64,000 bases of DNA, taken from assembly GCF_900187015.1 (NCBI RefSeq), contig NZ_LT906479.1, positions 620,001 through 684,000 on the forward strand, given 5' to 3'. Source of the stretch: Serratia ficaria. Its GTDB lineage: Bacteria > Pseudomonadota > Gammaproteobacteria > Enterobacterales > Enterobacteriaceae. Position numbers and translations under genes: made by a program. The notes beneath the pieces were generated by a model. It searched no databases and was not told the DNA's origin. It saw nothing but the letters and a program-made list of their open reading frames with translations. Positions within the stretch are counted from its first letter, which is position 1. Every line of letters begins with the position of its first letter. Positions 1 to 10,560 of this stretch are shown in pieces.

Positions 1-8
1 TGTTAATG

Positions 9-35
9 AAAAAGGGGCGCGGCAGGCTGCGCCCC
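9..35 (-). terminator. Rho-independent terminator after the GNAT gene
   Basis: On the minus strand a GGGGCGC/GCGCCCC stem with an 8-nt loop is followed by a run of five T. It lies just past the stop of the acetyltransferase gene that ends at 55. Confidence 0.7.
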
Positions 36-54
36 CGTTGAACGCGCCCTGCGC

Positions 55-573
55 TTACAGGGTTTTCAGCATGGTGACTTCGCAGTCGACGTGGCCGGTG
101 GCGCCCATGGCGTGGCCGATGTGCTCGAAGCCCAAATGCTCATACAGCCCGACGGCCTGCGTCAGGCTGGCGGTGGTTTCTAAATAACAACGGCGGAAGC
201 CGTGCTGGCGGGCGAAGTCCAGCGCCTGCAGCGCCAGGCGTTTCGCCAATCCCTTGCCGCGCAATATCGGCAGGAAATACATTTTCTGCAGTTCGCAAAC
301 GTCGTCTTCGCCGCCCTGCAGCGGCGCAACGCCGCCGCCGCCGGCGATCCGGCCGTCGACCTCGATCACCCAGTAAGCGCTGCGCGGCAGGCTGTAGAGC
401 TGATACAGGGCGTCCAGGTTGGGATCGGAGACGGTATAGCCTTTATCCGCCGTCAGGCCATGCTCGGCGGAGACTTCGCGAATGACGTTAGCAATAGCGG
501 CATTGTCTTCAGCCGTTATTGGGCGCACCAGAAAACGCACTGGGGTTGCTGTTGTCATGTTTACACTCGCCAT
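55..573 (-). CDS. GNAT-family N-acetyltransferase (YjgM-like)
   Basis: A 172-aa single-domain Gcn5-related acetyltransferase, presumably cytoplasmic. The acetyl-CoA binding segment is seen around residues 103-112 ([14 protein letters not shown], the R/Q-x-x-G-x-G/A motif), after a beta strand ELQKMYF. The C-terminal [10 protein letters not shown] matches the usual GNAT motif B region. In E. coli a GNAT gene (yjgM) lies in the same valS neighbourhood, so this is probably its counterpart; the substrate cannot be read from sequence. An in-frame ATG at 558 gives a 167-aa product and is an equally good start, since neither has a strong ribosome-binding site. The gene has its own terminator and sits downstream of the valS terminator, so it is probably monocistronic. 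Confidence 0.85.
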   Translation of the reverse strand: MASVNMTTATPVRFLVRPITAEDNAAIANVIREVSAEHGLTADKGYTVSDPNLDALYQLYSLPRSAYWVIEVDGRIAGGGGVAPLQGGEDDVCELQKMYFLPILRGKGLAKRLALQALDFARQHGFRRCYLETTASLTQAVGLYEHLGFEHIGHAMGATGHVDCEVTMLKTL

Positions 574-702
574 AAATTAACAGAGACCTGGTTTATTTTT
601 ATCGCAGCGCGAAACGCGCCGGGTTTATTTCCCGGCGGCGTCCATGCGGCATTCATGAGTACTTTGTAATAACACTGAAGCTGGGCCAGACGCAACGGCG
701 AT

Positions 703-731
703 AAAAAAACAGCGGGGAAATCCCCGCTGTT
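703..731 (-). terminator. valS terminator
   Basis: A perfect 10-bp stem (AACAGCGGGG / CCCCGCTGTT) with a 4-nt loop is followed on the minus strand by seven T. It lies 27 bp past the valS stop codon and ends the pepA-holC-valS direction of transcription. Confidence 0.9.
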
Positions 732-757
732 TTCAACCGTTGGCGCAAGCCGGCAAA

Positions 758-3634
758 TTACAGCGCGGCGATGGTCGCCTGCTGTTCCTGCAGCTTCACC
801 TTGCCTTCCTTGCAGGCCGCCAGACGGTCGCGCTCTTTGGCGACCACCGCTTCCGGCGCGCGCGCCACGAAGCCTTCGTTGGCCAGCTTGCCTTCGATGG
901 CGGCGATTTCCGCATCCAGCTTGCCCATCTCTTTCGCCAGACGCGCGATCTCGGCGTCTTTGTCGATAAAGCCGGCCATCGGGATCAGCAGCTCGGCGCC
1001 GTCCACCAGCTTGGTGACGGAGACCGGGCCTTTCTCACCGGCCGGCAGCGGCGCGATGGAGGACAGGCGCGCCAGGCGGGCGATGAAGCTCTGGTTTTCC
1101 TGCAGGCGGCGCTGGGCGTCGGCGCTGCAGTTGCGCAGCAGCACGTCCAGCTGCTTGCTCGGCGCGATGTTCATCTCGGCGCGAATGTTGCGCACCGCGG
1201 TGATCGCCTGCTTGATCCACTCCAGATCGTTCAGCGCCTGCTCGTCTTCCAGCGCGGCGTCGTAGGCCGGGAACGGCTGCAGCATGATGGTGTCTGCGGC
1301 GCTGCCGGTCAGCGGCTTCACGCGCTGCCAGATGGTCTCGGTGATGAACGGAATGATCGGGTGCGCCAGGCGCAGCAGCGCTTCCAGCACGGTGATCAGC
1401 GTGTGGCGGGTGCCGCGCTGTTCCGCTTCGCTGCCGTTGCTCACCACCGGCTTGGTCAGCTCCAGGTACCAGTCGCAGAACTGGTTCCAGGTGAATTCGT
1501 ACAGAATGTTGGCCGCCAGATCGAAGCGATAGGTGTCCAGCGCTTCGCGGTAGGCTTTCACCGTGCGGTTGAATTCGGCCAGGATCCAGCGGTCCGCCAG
1601 CGACAGCACTTTATCGCCGCCGTTGAAGCCGCAGTCATGCTCTTCGGTGTTCATCAGCACGAAGCGGCTGGCGTTCCACAGCTTGTTGCAGAAGTTGCGG
1701 TAGCCTTCCAGGCGCTTCATGTCCCAGTTGATGTCGCGGCCGGTCGAGGCCAGCGCCGCCAGGGTGAAGCGCAGGGCGTCGGTGCCGTGCGGCTCGATGC
1801 CGTTCGGGAACTGCTTCTCGGTGCGCTTGCGGATTTTCTCCGCCAGCTGCGGCTGCATCATGTTGCCGGTGCGTTTTTCCAGCAGGTCTTCCAGCGAGAT
1901 GCCGTCGACCATGTCCAGCGGATCGATGACGTTACCCTTGGACTTGGACATCTTCTGGCCTTCGTCGTCGCGGATCAGGCCGGTCATGTAGACGGTCTTG
2001 AACGGCACCTGCGGCTTGCCGTTTTCATCCTTGATGAAGTGCATGGTCAGCATGATCATGCGCGCGATCCAGAAGAAGATGATGTCGAAGCCGCTGACCA
2101 TCACGCTGGTCGGGTGGAAGGTTTTCAGCGCTTCGGTCTGCTCCGGCCAGCCCAGGGTGGAGAAGGTCCACAGGCCGGAGGAGAACCAGGTGTCCAGCAC
2201 GTCTTCGTCCTGGGTCAGCGCCACGTCGGCGCCCAGGTTGTTCTCGCTGCGCACTTCTTCTTCGCTGCGGCCGACGTAGACTTTGCCGTTCACGTCGTAC
2301 CAGGCCGGGATGCGGTGGCCCCACCACAGCTGGCGCGAGATGCACCAGTCCTGAATGTCGCGCATCCAGCTGAAGTACATGTTTTCGTACTGCTTCGGCA
2401 CGAACTGGATCTCGCCTTGCTCGACCGCTTCCACCGCCACTTTGGCCAGCGGCGCGGTGCGCACGTACCATTGGTCGGTCAGCATCGGCTCGATCACCAC
2501 GCCGCCGCGGTCGCCGTAAGGCACCGTCAGGTCGTGCGGTTTGATCTCTGCCAGCAGGCCCAGCTGCTCGAAGGCCGCCACCACCGCCTTGCGCGCGGCG
2601 AAACGCTCCAGGCCGCGGAACTCGGCCGGGATCTCGCTGCAGTAGTCGGCGCAGACTTCGCCCAGGGTGTTGAACACCTCGGCTTCCTGGCGGATGTCGC
2701 CGTCGAAGGTCAGGATGTTGATCATCGGCAGGCCGTGGCGTTTGCCGACTTCGTAGTCGTTGAAATCGTGCGCCGGGGTGATCTTCACGCAGCCGGTGCC
2801 TTTTTCCATGTCGGCGTGCTCGTCGCCGACGATGCGGATGCGGCGGCCGACCAGCGGCAGAACGATCTCTTTGCCGATCAGGTCCTTGTAACGCGGGTCT
2901 TCCGGGTTGACCGCCACGCCGGTGTCGCCCAGCACGGTTTCCGGACGGGTGGTGGCCACCACCAGATAGTCTTTGCCCTCGGCGGTTTTGGCGCCGTCGG
3001 CCAGCGGGTAGCGCAGGTGCCACATGGAGCCTTTGGACTCGCGGTTTTCCACTTCCAGATCGGAGATGGCGGTGCGCAGTTTAGGATCCCAGTTCACCAG
3101 GCGCTTGCCGCGGTAGATCAGATCTTCTTTGTGCAGGCGGACAAACACTTCGCGCACCGCGTTCGACAGGCCTTCGTCCATGGTGAAGCGCTCGCGCTCC
3201 CAGTCCACGGAGTTGCCCAGGCGGCGCATCTGGCGGGTGATGGTGCCGCCGGATTCCGCTTTCCACTGCCAGATTTTTTCGATGAACGCATCGCGGCCGT
3301 AGTCGTGGCGGGTTTTGCCTTCTTCCGCGGCGATCTTGCGCTCCACCACCATCTGGGTGGCGATGCCGGCGTGGTCGGTACCGGCCTGCCACAGGGTGTT
3401 TTTACCCTGCATGCGCTGGTAGCGGATCATGGTGTCCATGATGGTCTGCTGGAACGCGTGGCCCATGTGCAGGCTGCCGGTGACGTTCGGCGGCGGGATC
3501 ATGATGCAGAAGCTTTCCTGGCTGGTGTCGCCGTTCGGCTTGAAGTAACCCTGGCCTTCCCAGTGATCGTACAGCTTCTGTTCGATCTGTTTTGGGTCGT
3601 ATGCGGTGTCGAGCTGACTGTTTGTCTTTTCCAT
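758..3634 (-). CDS. valS: Valine--tRNA ligase
   Basis: A class I aminoacyl-tRNA synthetase that charges tRNA-Val with valine in the cytoplasm. It is 958 aa, close to the 951 aa of E. coli ValS. The HIGH signature appears as HMGH at residues 56-59, preceded by PPPNVTGSL. The KMSKS signature appears as [11 protein letters not shown] around residue 560. Between them lie the CP1 editing domain and the [10 protein letters not shown] motif. The C-terminus carries the charged coiled-coil arm ([25 protein letters not shown]) typical of ValRS. It starts 13 bp after holC stops, so the two are probably co-transcribed, and it ends at a strong terminator. Confidence 0.98.
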   Translation of the reverse strand: MEKTNSQLDTAYDPKQIEQKLYDHWEGQGYFKPNGDTSQESFCIMIPPPNVTGSLHMGHAFQQTIMDTMIRYQRMQGKNTLWQAGTDHAGIATQMVVERKIAAEEGKTRHDYGRDAFIEKIWQWKAESGGTITRQMRRLGNSVDWERERFTMDEGLSNAVREVFVRLHKEDLIYRGKRLVNWDPKLRTAISDLEVENRESKGSMWHLRYPLADGAKTAEGKDYLVVATTRPETVLGDTGVAVNPEDPRYKDLIGKEIVLPLVGRRIRIVGDEHADMEKGTGCVKITPAHDFNDYEVGKRHGLPMINILTFDGDIRQEAEVFNTLGEVCADYCSEIPAEFRGLERFAARKAVVAAFEQLGLLAEIKPHDLTVPYGDRGGVVIEPMLTDQWYVRTAPLAKVAVEAVEQGEIQFVPKQYENMYFSWMRDIQDWCISRQLWWGHRIPAWYDVNGKVYVGRSEEEVRSENNLGADVALTQDEDVLDTWFSSGLWTFSTLGWPEQTEALKTFHPTSVMVSGFDIIFFWIARMIMLTMHFIKDENGKPQVPFKTVYMTGLIRDDEGQKMSKSKGNVIDPLDMVDGISLEDLLEKRTGNMMQPQLAEKIRKRTEKQFPNGIEPHGTDALRFTLAALASTGRDINWDMKRLEGYRNFCNKLWNASRFVLMNTEEHDCGFNGGDKVLSLADRWILAEFNRTVKAYREALDTYRFDLAANILYEFTWNQFCDWYLELTKPVVSNGSEAEQRGTRHTLITVLEALLRLAHPIIPFITETIWQRVKPLTGSAADTIMLQPFPAYDAALEDEQALNDLEWIKQAITAVRNIRAEMNIAPSKQLDVLLRNCSADAQRRLQENQSFIARLARLSSIAPLPAGEKGPVSVTKLVDGAELLIPMAGFIDKDAEIARLAKEMGKLDAEIAAIEGKLANEGFVARAPEAVVAKERDRLAACKEGKVKLQEQQATIAAL

Positions 3635-3647
3635 TTTATATCGTTGT

Positions 3648-4097
3648 TCAGTGAGTTGGCGGCGTAGCCGTGGTCAAATGGAAGCCGACGCTGCGATAGG
3701 CTTTGTAACGGTCGCGCGCCAACTGTTTCAGGGTGTCTTCGTAAGGGACGAAGTCTACCACTTCATGGAAAGCGGTAGCAAAATCTGCAAACTGCGGCAG
3801 CAGGGCGATCAGCAGATCGCGCGGGGCATTGCCGCGTTTGCCGGGCCAGCACAGCTCCACCGGGGCGCCGTAGTGCGGCCCTTCGCCGGCCAGGTTGTGC
3901 GGCACGAACTGATGGGGCTCGCGCTGCCACAGCGCTTCGTCCAGCCGCTGGGCCTGTTCCTGGCTCTCGCAGGCGATCAGCACCCGCTTGCCGGAACGCC
4001 AACGCTCGGCGGCAACGGCGCAGGCTACGGCCTCATGGGCGCTGAGCGCGCCCGCCGGTTCCGCCTGTTCGATTAGATAGAACGTTGCCTGTTTCAT
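3648..4097 (-). CDS. holC: DNA polymerase III subunit chi
   Basis: A 149-aa protein (147 aa in E. coli) beginning [14 protein letters not shown]. Chi binds psi (HolD) in the clamp loader and contacts the C-terminal tail of SSB, linking the polymerase holoenzyme to SSB-coated DNA. Conserved segments [23 protein letters not shown] near the N-terminus and FVDEVYFDPY-like near the C-terminus (here [23 protein letters not shown]) support the call. An in-frame upstream ATG at 4133 was rejected because family alignment and the AAGGATCC-type ribosome-binding region favour 4097. It is followed at 13 bp by valS, the usual enterobacterial order pepA-holC-valS. Confidence 0.95.
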   Translation of the reverse strand: MKQATFYLIEQAEPAGALSAHEAVACAVAAERWRSGKRVLIACESQEQAQRLDEALWQREPHQFVPHNLAGEGPHYGAPVELCWPGKRGNAPRDLLIALLPQFADFATAFHEVVDFVPYEDTLKQLARDRYKAYRSVGFHLTTATPPTH

Positions 4098-4118
4098 TAA
4101 GGATCCACCGCTGCCGAT

Positions 4119-4154
4119 AAAAAAACAGGGCACAACGTGTTGGTTGCGCCCTTT
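4119..4154 (-). terminator. Terminator between pepA and holC
   Basis: On the minus strand the stem GGGCGCAAC / GTTGTGCCC (one G-T pair) is followed by TGTTTTTTT. It would stop transcripts from pepA (and its 3' ERIC element) shortly before the holC start, so holC-valS needs its own promoter or read-through. Confidence 0.6.
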
Positions 4155-4198
4155 TGGGACGAAGCAGATAACTCTGCCCCTTCGCTGCTGAAAGGATT

Positions 4199-4403
4199 AT
4201 ATACCCAATAGGTTTCAAGTTGCAGCTAGGCGGCAAGTTCGTTCATCCCCAGGAGCTGACATAAGGTCAGTGACTGGGGTGACAAATCTGCCGGGAGCAG
4301 ATTTGAACGCTGCTTGCAGCGGCCCCTTACGGGGCATGGCCCATGGATGGGCCATGTAACTAAATGCGGCCAACAACGCTGCGGCTTGAAAGATGAAGGG
4401 TAT
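4199..4403. repeat. ERIC element with an internal insertion
   Basis: Outer ends TATACCCAATAGGTTTCAAG and CTTGAAAGATGAAGGGTAT pair with each other, and the core CCCCAGGAGCTGAC...TGACTGGGGTGA is the ERIC central inverted repeat. It is about 205 bp instead of about 127 bp, because roughly 80 bp containing GGCCCCTTACGGGGC and GGCCCATGGATGGGCC hairpins sits between the core and the right arm. The right end abuts the pepA stop codon directly, so it is transcribed as the pepA 3' UTR. Confidence 0.85.
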
Positions 4404-5930
<1,527 letters not shown>

Positions 5931-6196
5931 TTAAAGACAAAGGCGGAAGCTACGGCTAGAATGACCAACTCCGTAACGATCTCCCGCCATTTGAGTTAAC
6001 CAACTATGTTAACCTGAACGGCGTAAATTGCTCTGTTTTGGCGACTATAAGCAAGTTCCTATAGGACACCCAAACGCTAGATGTTGTAATACTATTTTAG
6101 CTGTGAAGGTTGCCATATGATGAGAATAAATGGCGGATTAGCGATGAAACTATCGATTTTCCTGCAAAAAGACAAGTTTTCACAGGCGTAATAAGC

Positions 6197-7291
6197 GTGA
6201 TCATCATAAGATATCTGGTACGGGAAACGCTAAAGAGCCAAATCGCCATCCTGTTCATCCTGCTTCTGATCTTCTTTTGTCAGAATCTGGTCAGGGTGTT
6301 AGGCGACGCGGTGGACGGCGATGTCCCGACAAACTTAGTACTTTCTCTGCTCGCATTGGGTGTGCCGAAGATGGCGCAGCTAATCCTGCCTTTAAGCCTG
6401 TTTCTCGGCTTGTTGATGACGCTTGGGCGGTTGTATACCGAAAGCGAAATCACCGTTATGCACGCCTGCGGGCTGGGCAAACGCACCCTGATTATCGCCG
6501 CCATGATACTGGCGCTGCTCACCTCCGCGGTCGCCGCGGTGAACGTGTTTTGGGCCGGGCCGATGGCCTCGCGCTATCAGGACGTGGTGGTGAGCGAAGC
6601 GAAGGCCAACCCGAGCATCGCCGGGCTGGCGGAAGGGCAGTTCAAGCCTTCGCAGGACGGCAACGCGGTGCTGTTCATCGGCAACGTGAAGGGCAGCACC
6701 TTCAATGACGTGTTCCTGGCGCAGCTGCGGCCGAACGGCAACCAGCGCCCTTCGGTGGTGGTGGCCGAGCACGGCAACATCATTCAGCAGAAAGACGGCT
6801 CGCAGGTGGTGACGCTCGACAAGGGCACCCGCTTCGAGGGCACCGCGCTGCTGCGCGACTTCCGCATTACCGACTTCAAAGACTACAAGGCGGTGGTGGG
6901 CCACCGCACGGTGGCGGTGGACAACTCCGAGGCCGAGCAGATGTCGATGCAGACGCTGTGGGCATCCGAGGATCCGGACGCCCGCGCCGAGTTCCACTGG
7001 CGCCTGACGCTGGTGCTTTCGGTGGTGCTGATGGCGCTGCTGGTGGTGCCGCTCAGCGTGGTGAACCCGCGCCAGGGCCGCGTGCTGAGCATGCTGCCGG
7101 CCATCCTGCTGTATTTGATTTTCTTCCTGCTGCAGACCTCGCTGCGCTCCAACGCCGGCAAGGGCAAGCTGGACCCGATGATCTGGCTGTGGACGGTTAA
7201 CGCCGTTTACTTCGTCATCGCGCTGGCGCTGAACCTGTGGGATACCGTGCCGATGCGCAAGCTGCGCGCACGCCTGAGAGGAGCGGCCTGA
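6197..7291 (+). CDS. lptF: LPS export ABC transporter permease LptF
   Basis: A 364-aa inner-membrane permease (366 aa in E. coli). With LptG and the LptB ATPase it extracts lipopolysaccharide from the inner membrane and passes it to the LptC-LptA bridge. The protein begins VIIIRYLVRETLKSQ, has three N-terminal and three C-terminal membrane spans, and has a periplasmic beta-jellyroll domain between them. The start is a GTG at 6197, chosen because the family begins at MIIIRYL; a longer in-frame ORF from 6110 would add 29 unrelated residues. The stop overlaps the lptG start by one base (TGATG), so translation is coupled. Confidence 0.96.
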   Translation: MIIIRYLVRETLKSQIAILFILLLIFFCQNLVRVLGDAVDGDVPTNLVLSLLALGVPKMAQLILPLSLFLGLLMTLGRLYTESEITVMHACGLGKRTLIIAAMILALLTSAVAAVNVFWAGPMASRYQDVVVSEAKANPSIAGLAEGQFKPSQDGNAVLFIGNVKGSTFNDVFLAQLRPNGNQRPSVVVAEHGNIIQQKDGSQVVTLDKGTRFEGTALLRDFRITDFKDYKAVVGHRTVAVDNSEAEQMSMQTLWASEDPDARAEFHWRLTLVLSVVLMALLVVPLSVVNPRQGRVLSMLPAILLYLIFFLLQTSLRSNAGKGKLDPMIWLWTVNAVYFVIALALNLWDTVPMRKLRARLRGAA

Positions 7292-8361
7292 TGTTTGGCG
7301 TACTGGACCGTTATATCGGCAAAACGATTTTCAACACCATCATCATGACGCTGTTCATGCTGGTGTCGTTGTCCGGCATCATCAAGTTCGTTGACCAGCT
7401 GCGCAAGGTGGGCCAGGGCGATTACTCCGCGCTGGGCGCCGGCATGTTTACCCTGCTGAGCGTGCCGAAAGACATCGAGACCTTCTTCCCGATGGCGGCG
7501 CTGCTGGGCGCGCTGCTCGGCCTGGGCCAGTTGGCGACGCGCAGCGAACTGGTGGTGATGCAGGCCTCCGGCTTTACCCGCATGCAGATCGCCGGCTCGG
7601 TGATGAAAACCGCCATTCCGCTGGTGTTGCTGACCATGGCGATCGGCGAGTGGGTGGCGCCGCAGGGCGACCAGATGGCGCGCAACTACCGCGCGCAGCA
7701 GATGTACGGCGGTTCGCTGCTTTCCACCAAGAGCGGGCTGTGGGCGAAGGACGGCAACGACTTCATCTACATCGAGCGCGTCTCCGGCGAGAAAGAGCTT
7801 TCCGGCGTGAACATCTACCACTTCAACGACCAGCGCAGGCTGGAGACGGTGCGCTACGCCGCCACCGCCAGCTTTGAAGACGGGGTGTGGAAGCTTTCGC
7901 AGGTGGATACCTCCGACCTGACCAACGAAAAACAGGTGACCGGCACCCAGACGCTGACCGGCGAATGGAAAACCAACCTGACCCCGGACAAGCTGGGCGT
8001 GGTGGCGCTGGATCCGACCTCGCTTTCCATCAGCGGGCTGCACAACTACGTGAAGTACCTGAAGCAGAGCGGCCAGGAAGCCAACCGCTACCAGCTGAAC
8101 ATGTGGAGCAAAATCTTCTCGCCGCTTTCCGTGGCGGTGATGATGCTGATGGCGCTGTCGTTCATCTTCGGCCCGCTGCGCAGCGTGCCGATGGGCATCC
8201 GCGTGGTGACCGGCATCAGCTTCGGCTTCCTGTTCTACGTGCTGGACCAGATCTTCGGCCCGCTGAGCCTGGTGTACAACATGCCGCCGGTGCTGGGCGC
8301 GCTGCTGCCGAGCATGCTGTTCCTGCTGATCAGCGTATATATGCTGCTGAAACGCCGGTAA
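7291..8361 (+). CDS. lptG: LPS export ABC transporter permease LptG
   Basis: A 356-aa partner of LptF (360 aa in E. coli) beginning MFGVLDRYIGKTIF. The topology is again three plus three membrane spans around a periplasmic jellyroll domain. The C-terminal half carries NMWSKIFSPLSVAVMMLMALSF-like and FGPLRSVPMGIRVV segments typical of LptG. The start shares its A with the lptF stop codon; an earlier in-frame start at 7237 lies inside lptF and was rejected. The gene is followed by a terminator and then leuX, the same order as in E. coli, where leuX is a known island insertion hotspot. Confidence 0.96.
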   Translation: MFGVLDRYIGKTIFNTIIMTLFMLVSLSGIIKFVDQLRKVGQGDYSALGAGMFTLLSVPKDIETFFPMAALLGALLGLGQLATRSELVVMQASGFTRMQIAGSVMKTAIPLVLLTMAIGEWVAPQGDQMARNYRAQQMYGGSLLSTKSGLWAKDGNDFIYIERVSGEKELSGVNIYHFNDQRRLETVRYAATASFEDGVWKLSQVDTSDLTNEKQVTGTQTLTGEWKTNLTPDKLGVVALDPTSLSISGLHNYVKYLKQSGQEANRYQLNMWSKIFSPLSVAVMMLMALSFIFGPLRSVPMGIRVVTGISFGFLFYVLDQIFGPLSLVYNMPPVLGALLPSMLFLLISVYMLLKRR

Positions 8362-8382
8362 CGGGGCAGCAGGGCATGGTTG

Positions 8383-8414
8383 AAAGGCGCGGCCGTTGGG
8401 CTGCGCCTTTTTTC
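8383..8414 (+). terminator. lptFG terminator
   Basis: An AAAGGCGC...GCGCCTTTTTT hairpin with T-tail begins 21 bp after the lptG stop. Confidence 0.85.
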
Positions 8415-8553
8415 GTTTGGGCGCGCAGCGCGGGCTGAGGGGCGAATTTGGGGCCGGTAGCGATATTGGGCCAGGCGCAGCGCGGGCAAAGCGCCCGACG
8501 CGGCCCGGTCGGCGCTTTTTTCAACACTTAACTCATTGAACAACGGATAAGTG

Positions 8554-8581
8554 TTGCGCGCGGATCGCTGGAAGGTATAAT
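8554..8581 (+). promoter_or_regulatory. leuX promoter
   Basis: A TTGCGC -35 and a perfect TATAAT -10 are separated by 16 bp, with a GC-rich GCACCC discriminator after the -10, as expected for a stringently controlled tRNA promoter. The -10 ends 28 bp before the tRNA 5' end. A 9-bp inverted repeat (CAACACTTA at 8522-8530, TAAGTGTTG at 8548-8556) overlaps the -35. Confidence 0.75.
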
Positions 8582-8609
8582 GCACCCGTTTTCCGCATAC
8601 TACTTCAGT

Positions 8610-8694
8610 GCCGAAGTGGCGAAATCGGTAGACGCAGTTGATTCAAAATCAACCGTAGAGATACGTGCCGGTTCGAGTCCGGCCTTCGGCACCA
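8610..8694 (+). tRNA. leuX: tRNA-Leu (CAA anticodon), leuX type
   Basis: 85 nt beginning GCCGAAGTGGCGAAATCGG and ending CTTCGGCACCA, with encoded CCA. The acceptor stem GCCGAAG pairs with CTTCGGC. The anticodon arm GTTGA-TTCAAAA-TCAAC places CAA at positions 34-36. A long variable arm marks it as a class II tRNA. The sequence is almost identical to E. coli leuX. Its 3' part is the left half of the attachment repeat of the island that follows. Confidence 0.97.
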
Positions 8695-8752
8695 TTAGTA
8701 CAGCGCGAACAAGAAGCCACCGAAAGGTGGTTTTTTTGTGCCTGGGGTTTGG
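8675..8752 (+). repeat. Left attachment repeat (leuX 3' end plus terminator)
   Basis: 78 bp repeated without mismatch at 17874-17951. It contains the last 20 bases of leuX, its CCA and the leuX terminator. Such duplications arise when an integrase recombines an element-borne copy of the tRNA 3' end into the tRNA gene. Confidence 0.93.
8717..8737 (+). terminator. leuX terminator
   Basis: CCACC-GAAA-GGTGG followed by seven T, 22 bp after the tRNA. An identical copy lies at 17916-17936 within the right repeat. Confidence 0.85.
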
Positions 8753-8927
8753 TGTTGCCGCTGTTTTTCTGCGATGTTAGTCCCTTCTTACTTCCCACTC
8801 GTCCCCAACAAACTCCCGCCTACAGATGCTGATGTTTCTATTTGAATACTGTGGGATCTTGACGCTGGACGAACATTAATTCACCAGATAAGGTATGGTT
8901 ACACTGTGTGCAGGAGGCATTAACAAC

Positions 8928-9371
8928 ATGGATACTGTTGAAGAGCTGGGCAATACTTACTTTTACAAAGGGATGTTCAACCTTACCGCTGGAGAGTTAT
9001 TTTTCTTTATCTTTTTGGAAGAGGCTCAAAAACAGCTTGGTGTTAAAGACATCGCAGTCCTCGCCTTGATTATTTTAGGGCAGCCGACACAAAACACGAG
9101 GGGAAAGCCAGCCAAAACAACCAAGGGGACCTCCATTTTGAGTGAAAACCTTAGGGGATGGTTAAAAATTCGTGTGTCGCGATGGCCTACTTTGACGACC
9201 GAGAGCATCAAACGTTTGAAGTTCTCTTATGTGAATAATCTTGGCGCTTTTGTCGGCCGTTGGATCCCTATTCTTGGGATTGTTTTCATTATGAATGATG
9301 TTATGCAGATTGCATGGAAAGCCACTCGCAACTTCAACTTGATAGCGAGGGAGGGTGACAAGCTATGGTGA
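8928..9371 (+). CDS. STM2901-family protein
   Basis: A 147-aa protein beginning MDTVEELGNTYFYKG. It resembles the small family named after Salmonella STM2901, whose function is unknown to me. One hydrophobic stretch lies near residues 18-30 (AGELFFFIFLEE) and another near the C-terminus (GRWIPILGIVFIMNDV), and the protein ends FNLIAREGDKLW. The start at 8928 follows an AGGAGG at a rather long spacing; an upstream ATG at 8895 would add 11 residues. It overlaps the next gene by 7 bp, so the two form an operon, as the Salmonella STM2901/STM2902 pair does. Confidence 0.75.
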   Translation: MDTVEELGNTYFYKGMFNLTAGELFFFIFLEEAQKQLGVKDIAVLALIILGQPTQNTRGKPAKTTKGTSILSENLRGWLKIRVSRWPTLTTESIKRLKFSYVNNLGAFVGRWIPILGIVFIMNDVMQIAWKATRNFNLIAREGDKLW

Positions 9372-9715
9372 AGGACTCAATAGAAGAGGCGGTGCTGGAA
9401 TGGTATGAAAGCACCTATAATACCAAGCCACTCTTTGCCAAGAGCAAGCCCGTTCTAACGTTGGAAACCAGCCTTTCTACCGGTAAATATCCTTGGGCAC
9501 GGGAGACTGGGGATGAGATTATGCAGGATTATTTTGAGCGGTTTAAAGTGGATAGCCGTGACTTTAATTTCCTGACGTATTGGCCCTATGAGAAAGGGTT
9601 GTGGCCTAATTTTCTGCGTACTAAATCTCAAAAGGTGCCTGATGTAGAACCGAAACCTCTGACGATTCAAATGCTGGTGGAATCGGCGAGGGCTGGGCGG
9701 TGGATTTATAATTAA
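9365..9715 (+). CDS. DUF1493-family protein
   Basis: A 116-aa soluble protein containing YFERFKVDSRDFNFLTYWPYE, which resembles DUF1493 proteins; some of these have an acyl-carrier-protein-like fold, but no phosphopantetheine serine motif is evident here. It overlaps the preceding STM2901-family gene by 7 bp. The two families recur together in enteric islands, which suggests a joint function that the sequence does not reveal. Confidence 0.75.
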   Translation: MVKDSIEEAVLEWYESTYNTKPLFAKSKPVLTLETSLSTGKYPWARETGDEIMQDYFERFKVDSRDFNFLTYWPYEKGLWPNFLRTKSQKVPDVEPKPLTIQMLVESARAGRWIYN

Positions 9716-10060
9716 TATTAATCATGTAGTGATAGCAGATATCAATATTGGCATGGGGAATATGATGTAAAGATCCGCCCTATGCGGGCGACCTCATGGA
9801 GCAGTATTGGATAGACGTCAAATATGCCGTTGAAAACGGTTATTAAGTGATTTCATTATGCCCTGACTACTGTCTTGCTGAACGTTGTTATTGGCTTTGT
9901 GGTGCTCAATGCTGATGGGGATGAGCTGGCAGAGACCAGGCTGGTGAGTTCGTAACAGCTTAGCGACAGCACCTGGCTCTATGTCACGGAATATTCGGGC
10001 GGTGGGGCCACCGCAGCCTGACCTGCTCCCTGTTGTATTGATCAGCGACATGGCTGGGCA
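9716..10060. other. Gene-poor scar between DUF1493 gene and integrase fragment
   Basis: No ORF here has a recognisable product or ribosome-binding site. It looks like decayed island sequence left when the 5' part of the integrase gene was lost. Confidence 0.5.
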
Positions 10061-10354
10061 TTGGCAACGGCCAAAGCCCGGCACTATCCAGCATTACCCC
10101 CACAGCGCCTTCCTGAGTTTTTTGACCGTCTTGCCGCTTATCGTGGTCGTATGATGACGCGTACTGCAGTAGAGCTTTCCTTACTCACCTCTGTGCGTTC
10201 TAGTGAGATGCGTTTTACTCGCTGGGGTGAGTTCGATTTTGATAAAGCTTGCTGGCGCATACCTGCAAAGCGGAAAGAAATAGAAGGCGTACGCTATTCC
10301 CATCGTGGTATGAAGATGAAAGAAGAACACATTGTTCCGCTCAGTCTGGACTGA
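10061..10354 (+). pseudogene. Fragment of a P4-type tyrosine integrase
   Basis: About 97 codons matching the middle of a P4-family integrase. The segment PALPPQRLPEFFDRL leads into the catalytic domain, and LLTSVRSSEMRFTRW carries the first catalytic arginine. It then continues WRIPAKRK and RYSHRGMKMKEEHIVPLS. The N-terminal arm-binding and core-binding domains and the C-terminal HxxR and Tyr residues are absent, since the frame stops right after HIVPLSLD. It is presumably the relic of the enzyme that brought the island into leuX. Confidence 0.85.
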
Positions 10355-10560
10355 CCCCGCCCCGGTAGACGATCCTGCCCTATAGTTCATTTAGTTGCCC
10401 GAGCTCCATTACACGTTGAAAAGCCAAAACCGCTATACTGTCCCGCAATTGTAGCTGCGAGCTCTCTTTAGTTAGCTAGCGTAAACAAAATTTAACCAAT
10501 GAAGCTTCTAGCAAAAGGGCAATTTGAATTGGTACATGCGTTCTTAGGGGATGGTGTGCG

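Noticed and set aside
740..3667. A 975-codon open frame on the plus strand
   Set aside because: It is the antisense shadow of valS; the minus-strand frame has all synthetase motifs.
7207..8438. Several frames opposite or offset to lptG
   Set aside because: Shadows of lptG; the lptG frame has membrane topology and family motifs.
8580..8780. A 66-codon frame over leuX
   Set aside because: It reads through the tRNA and its terminator.
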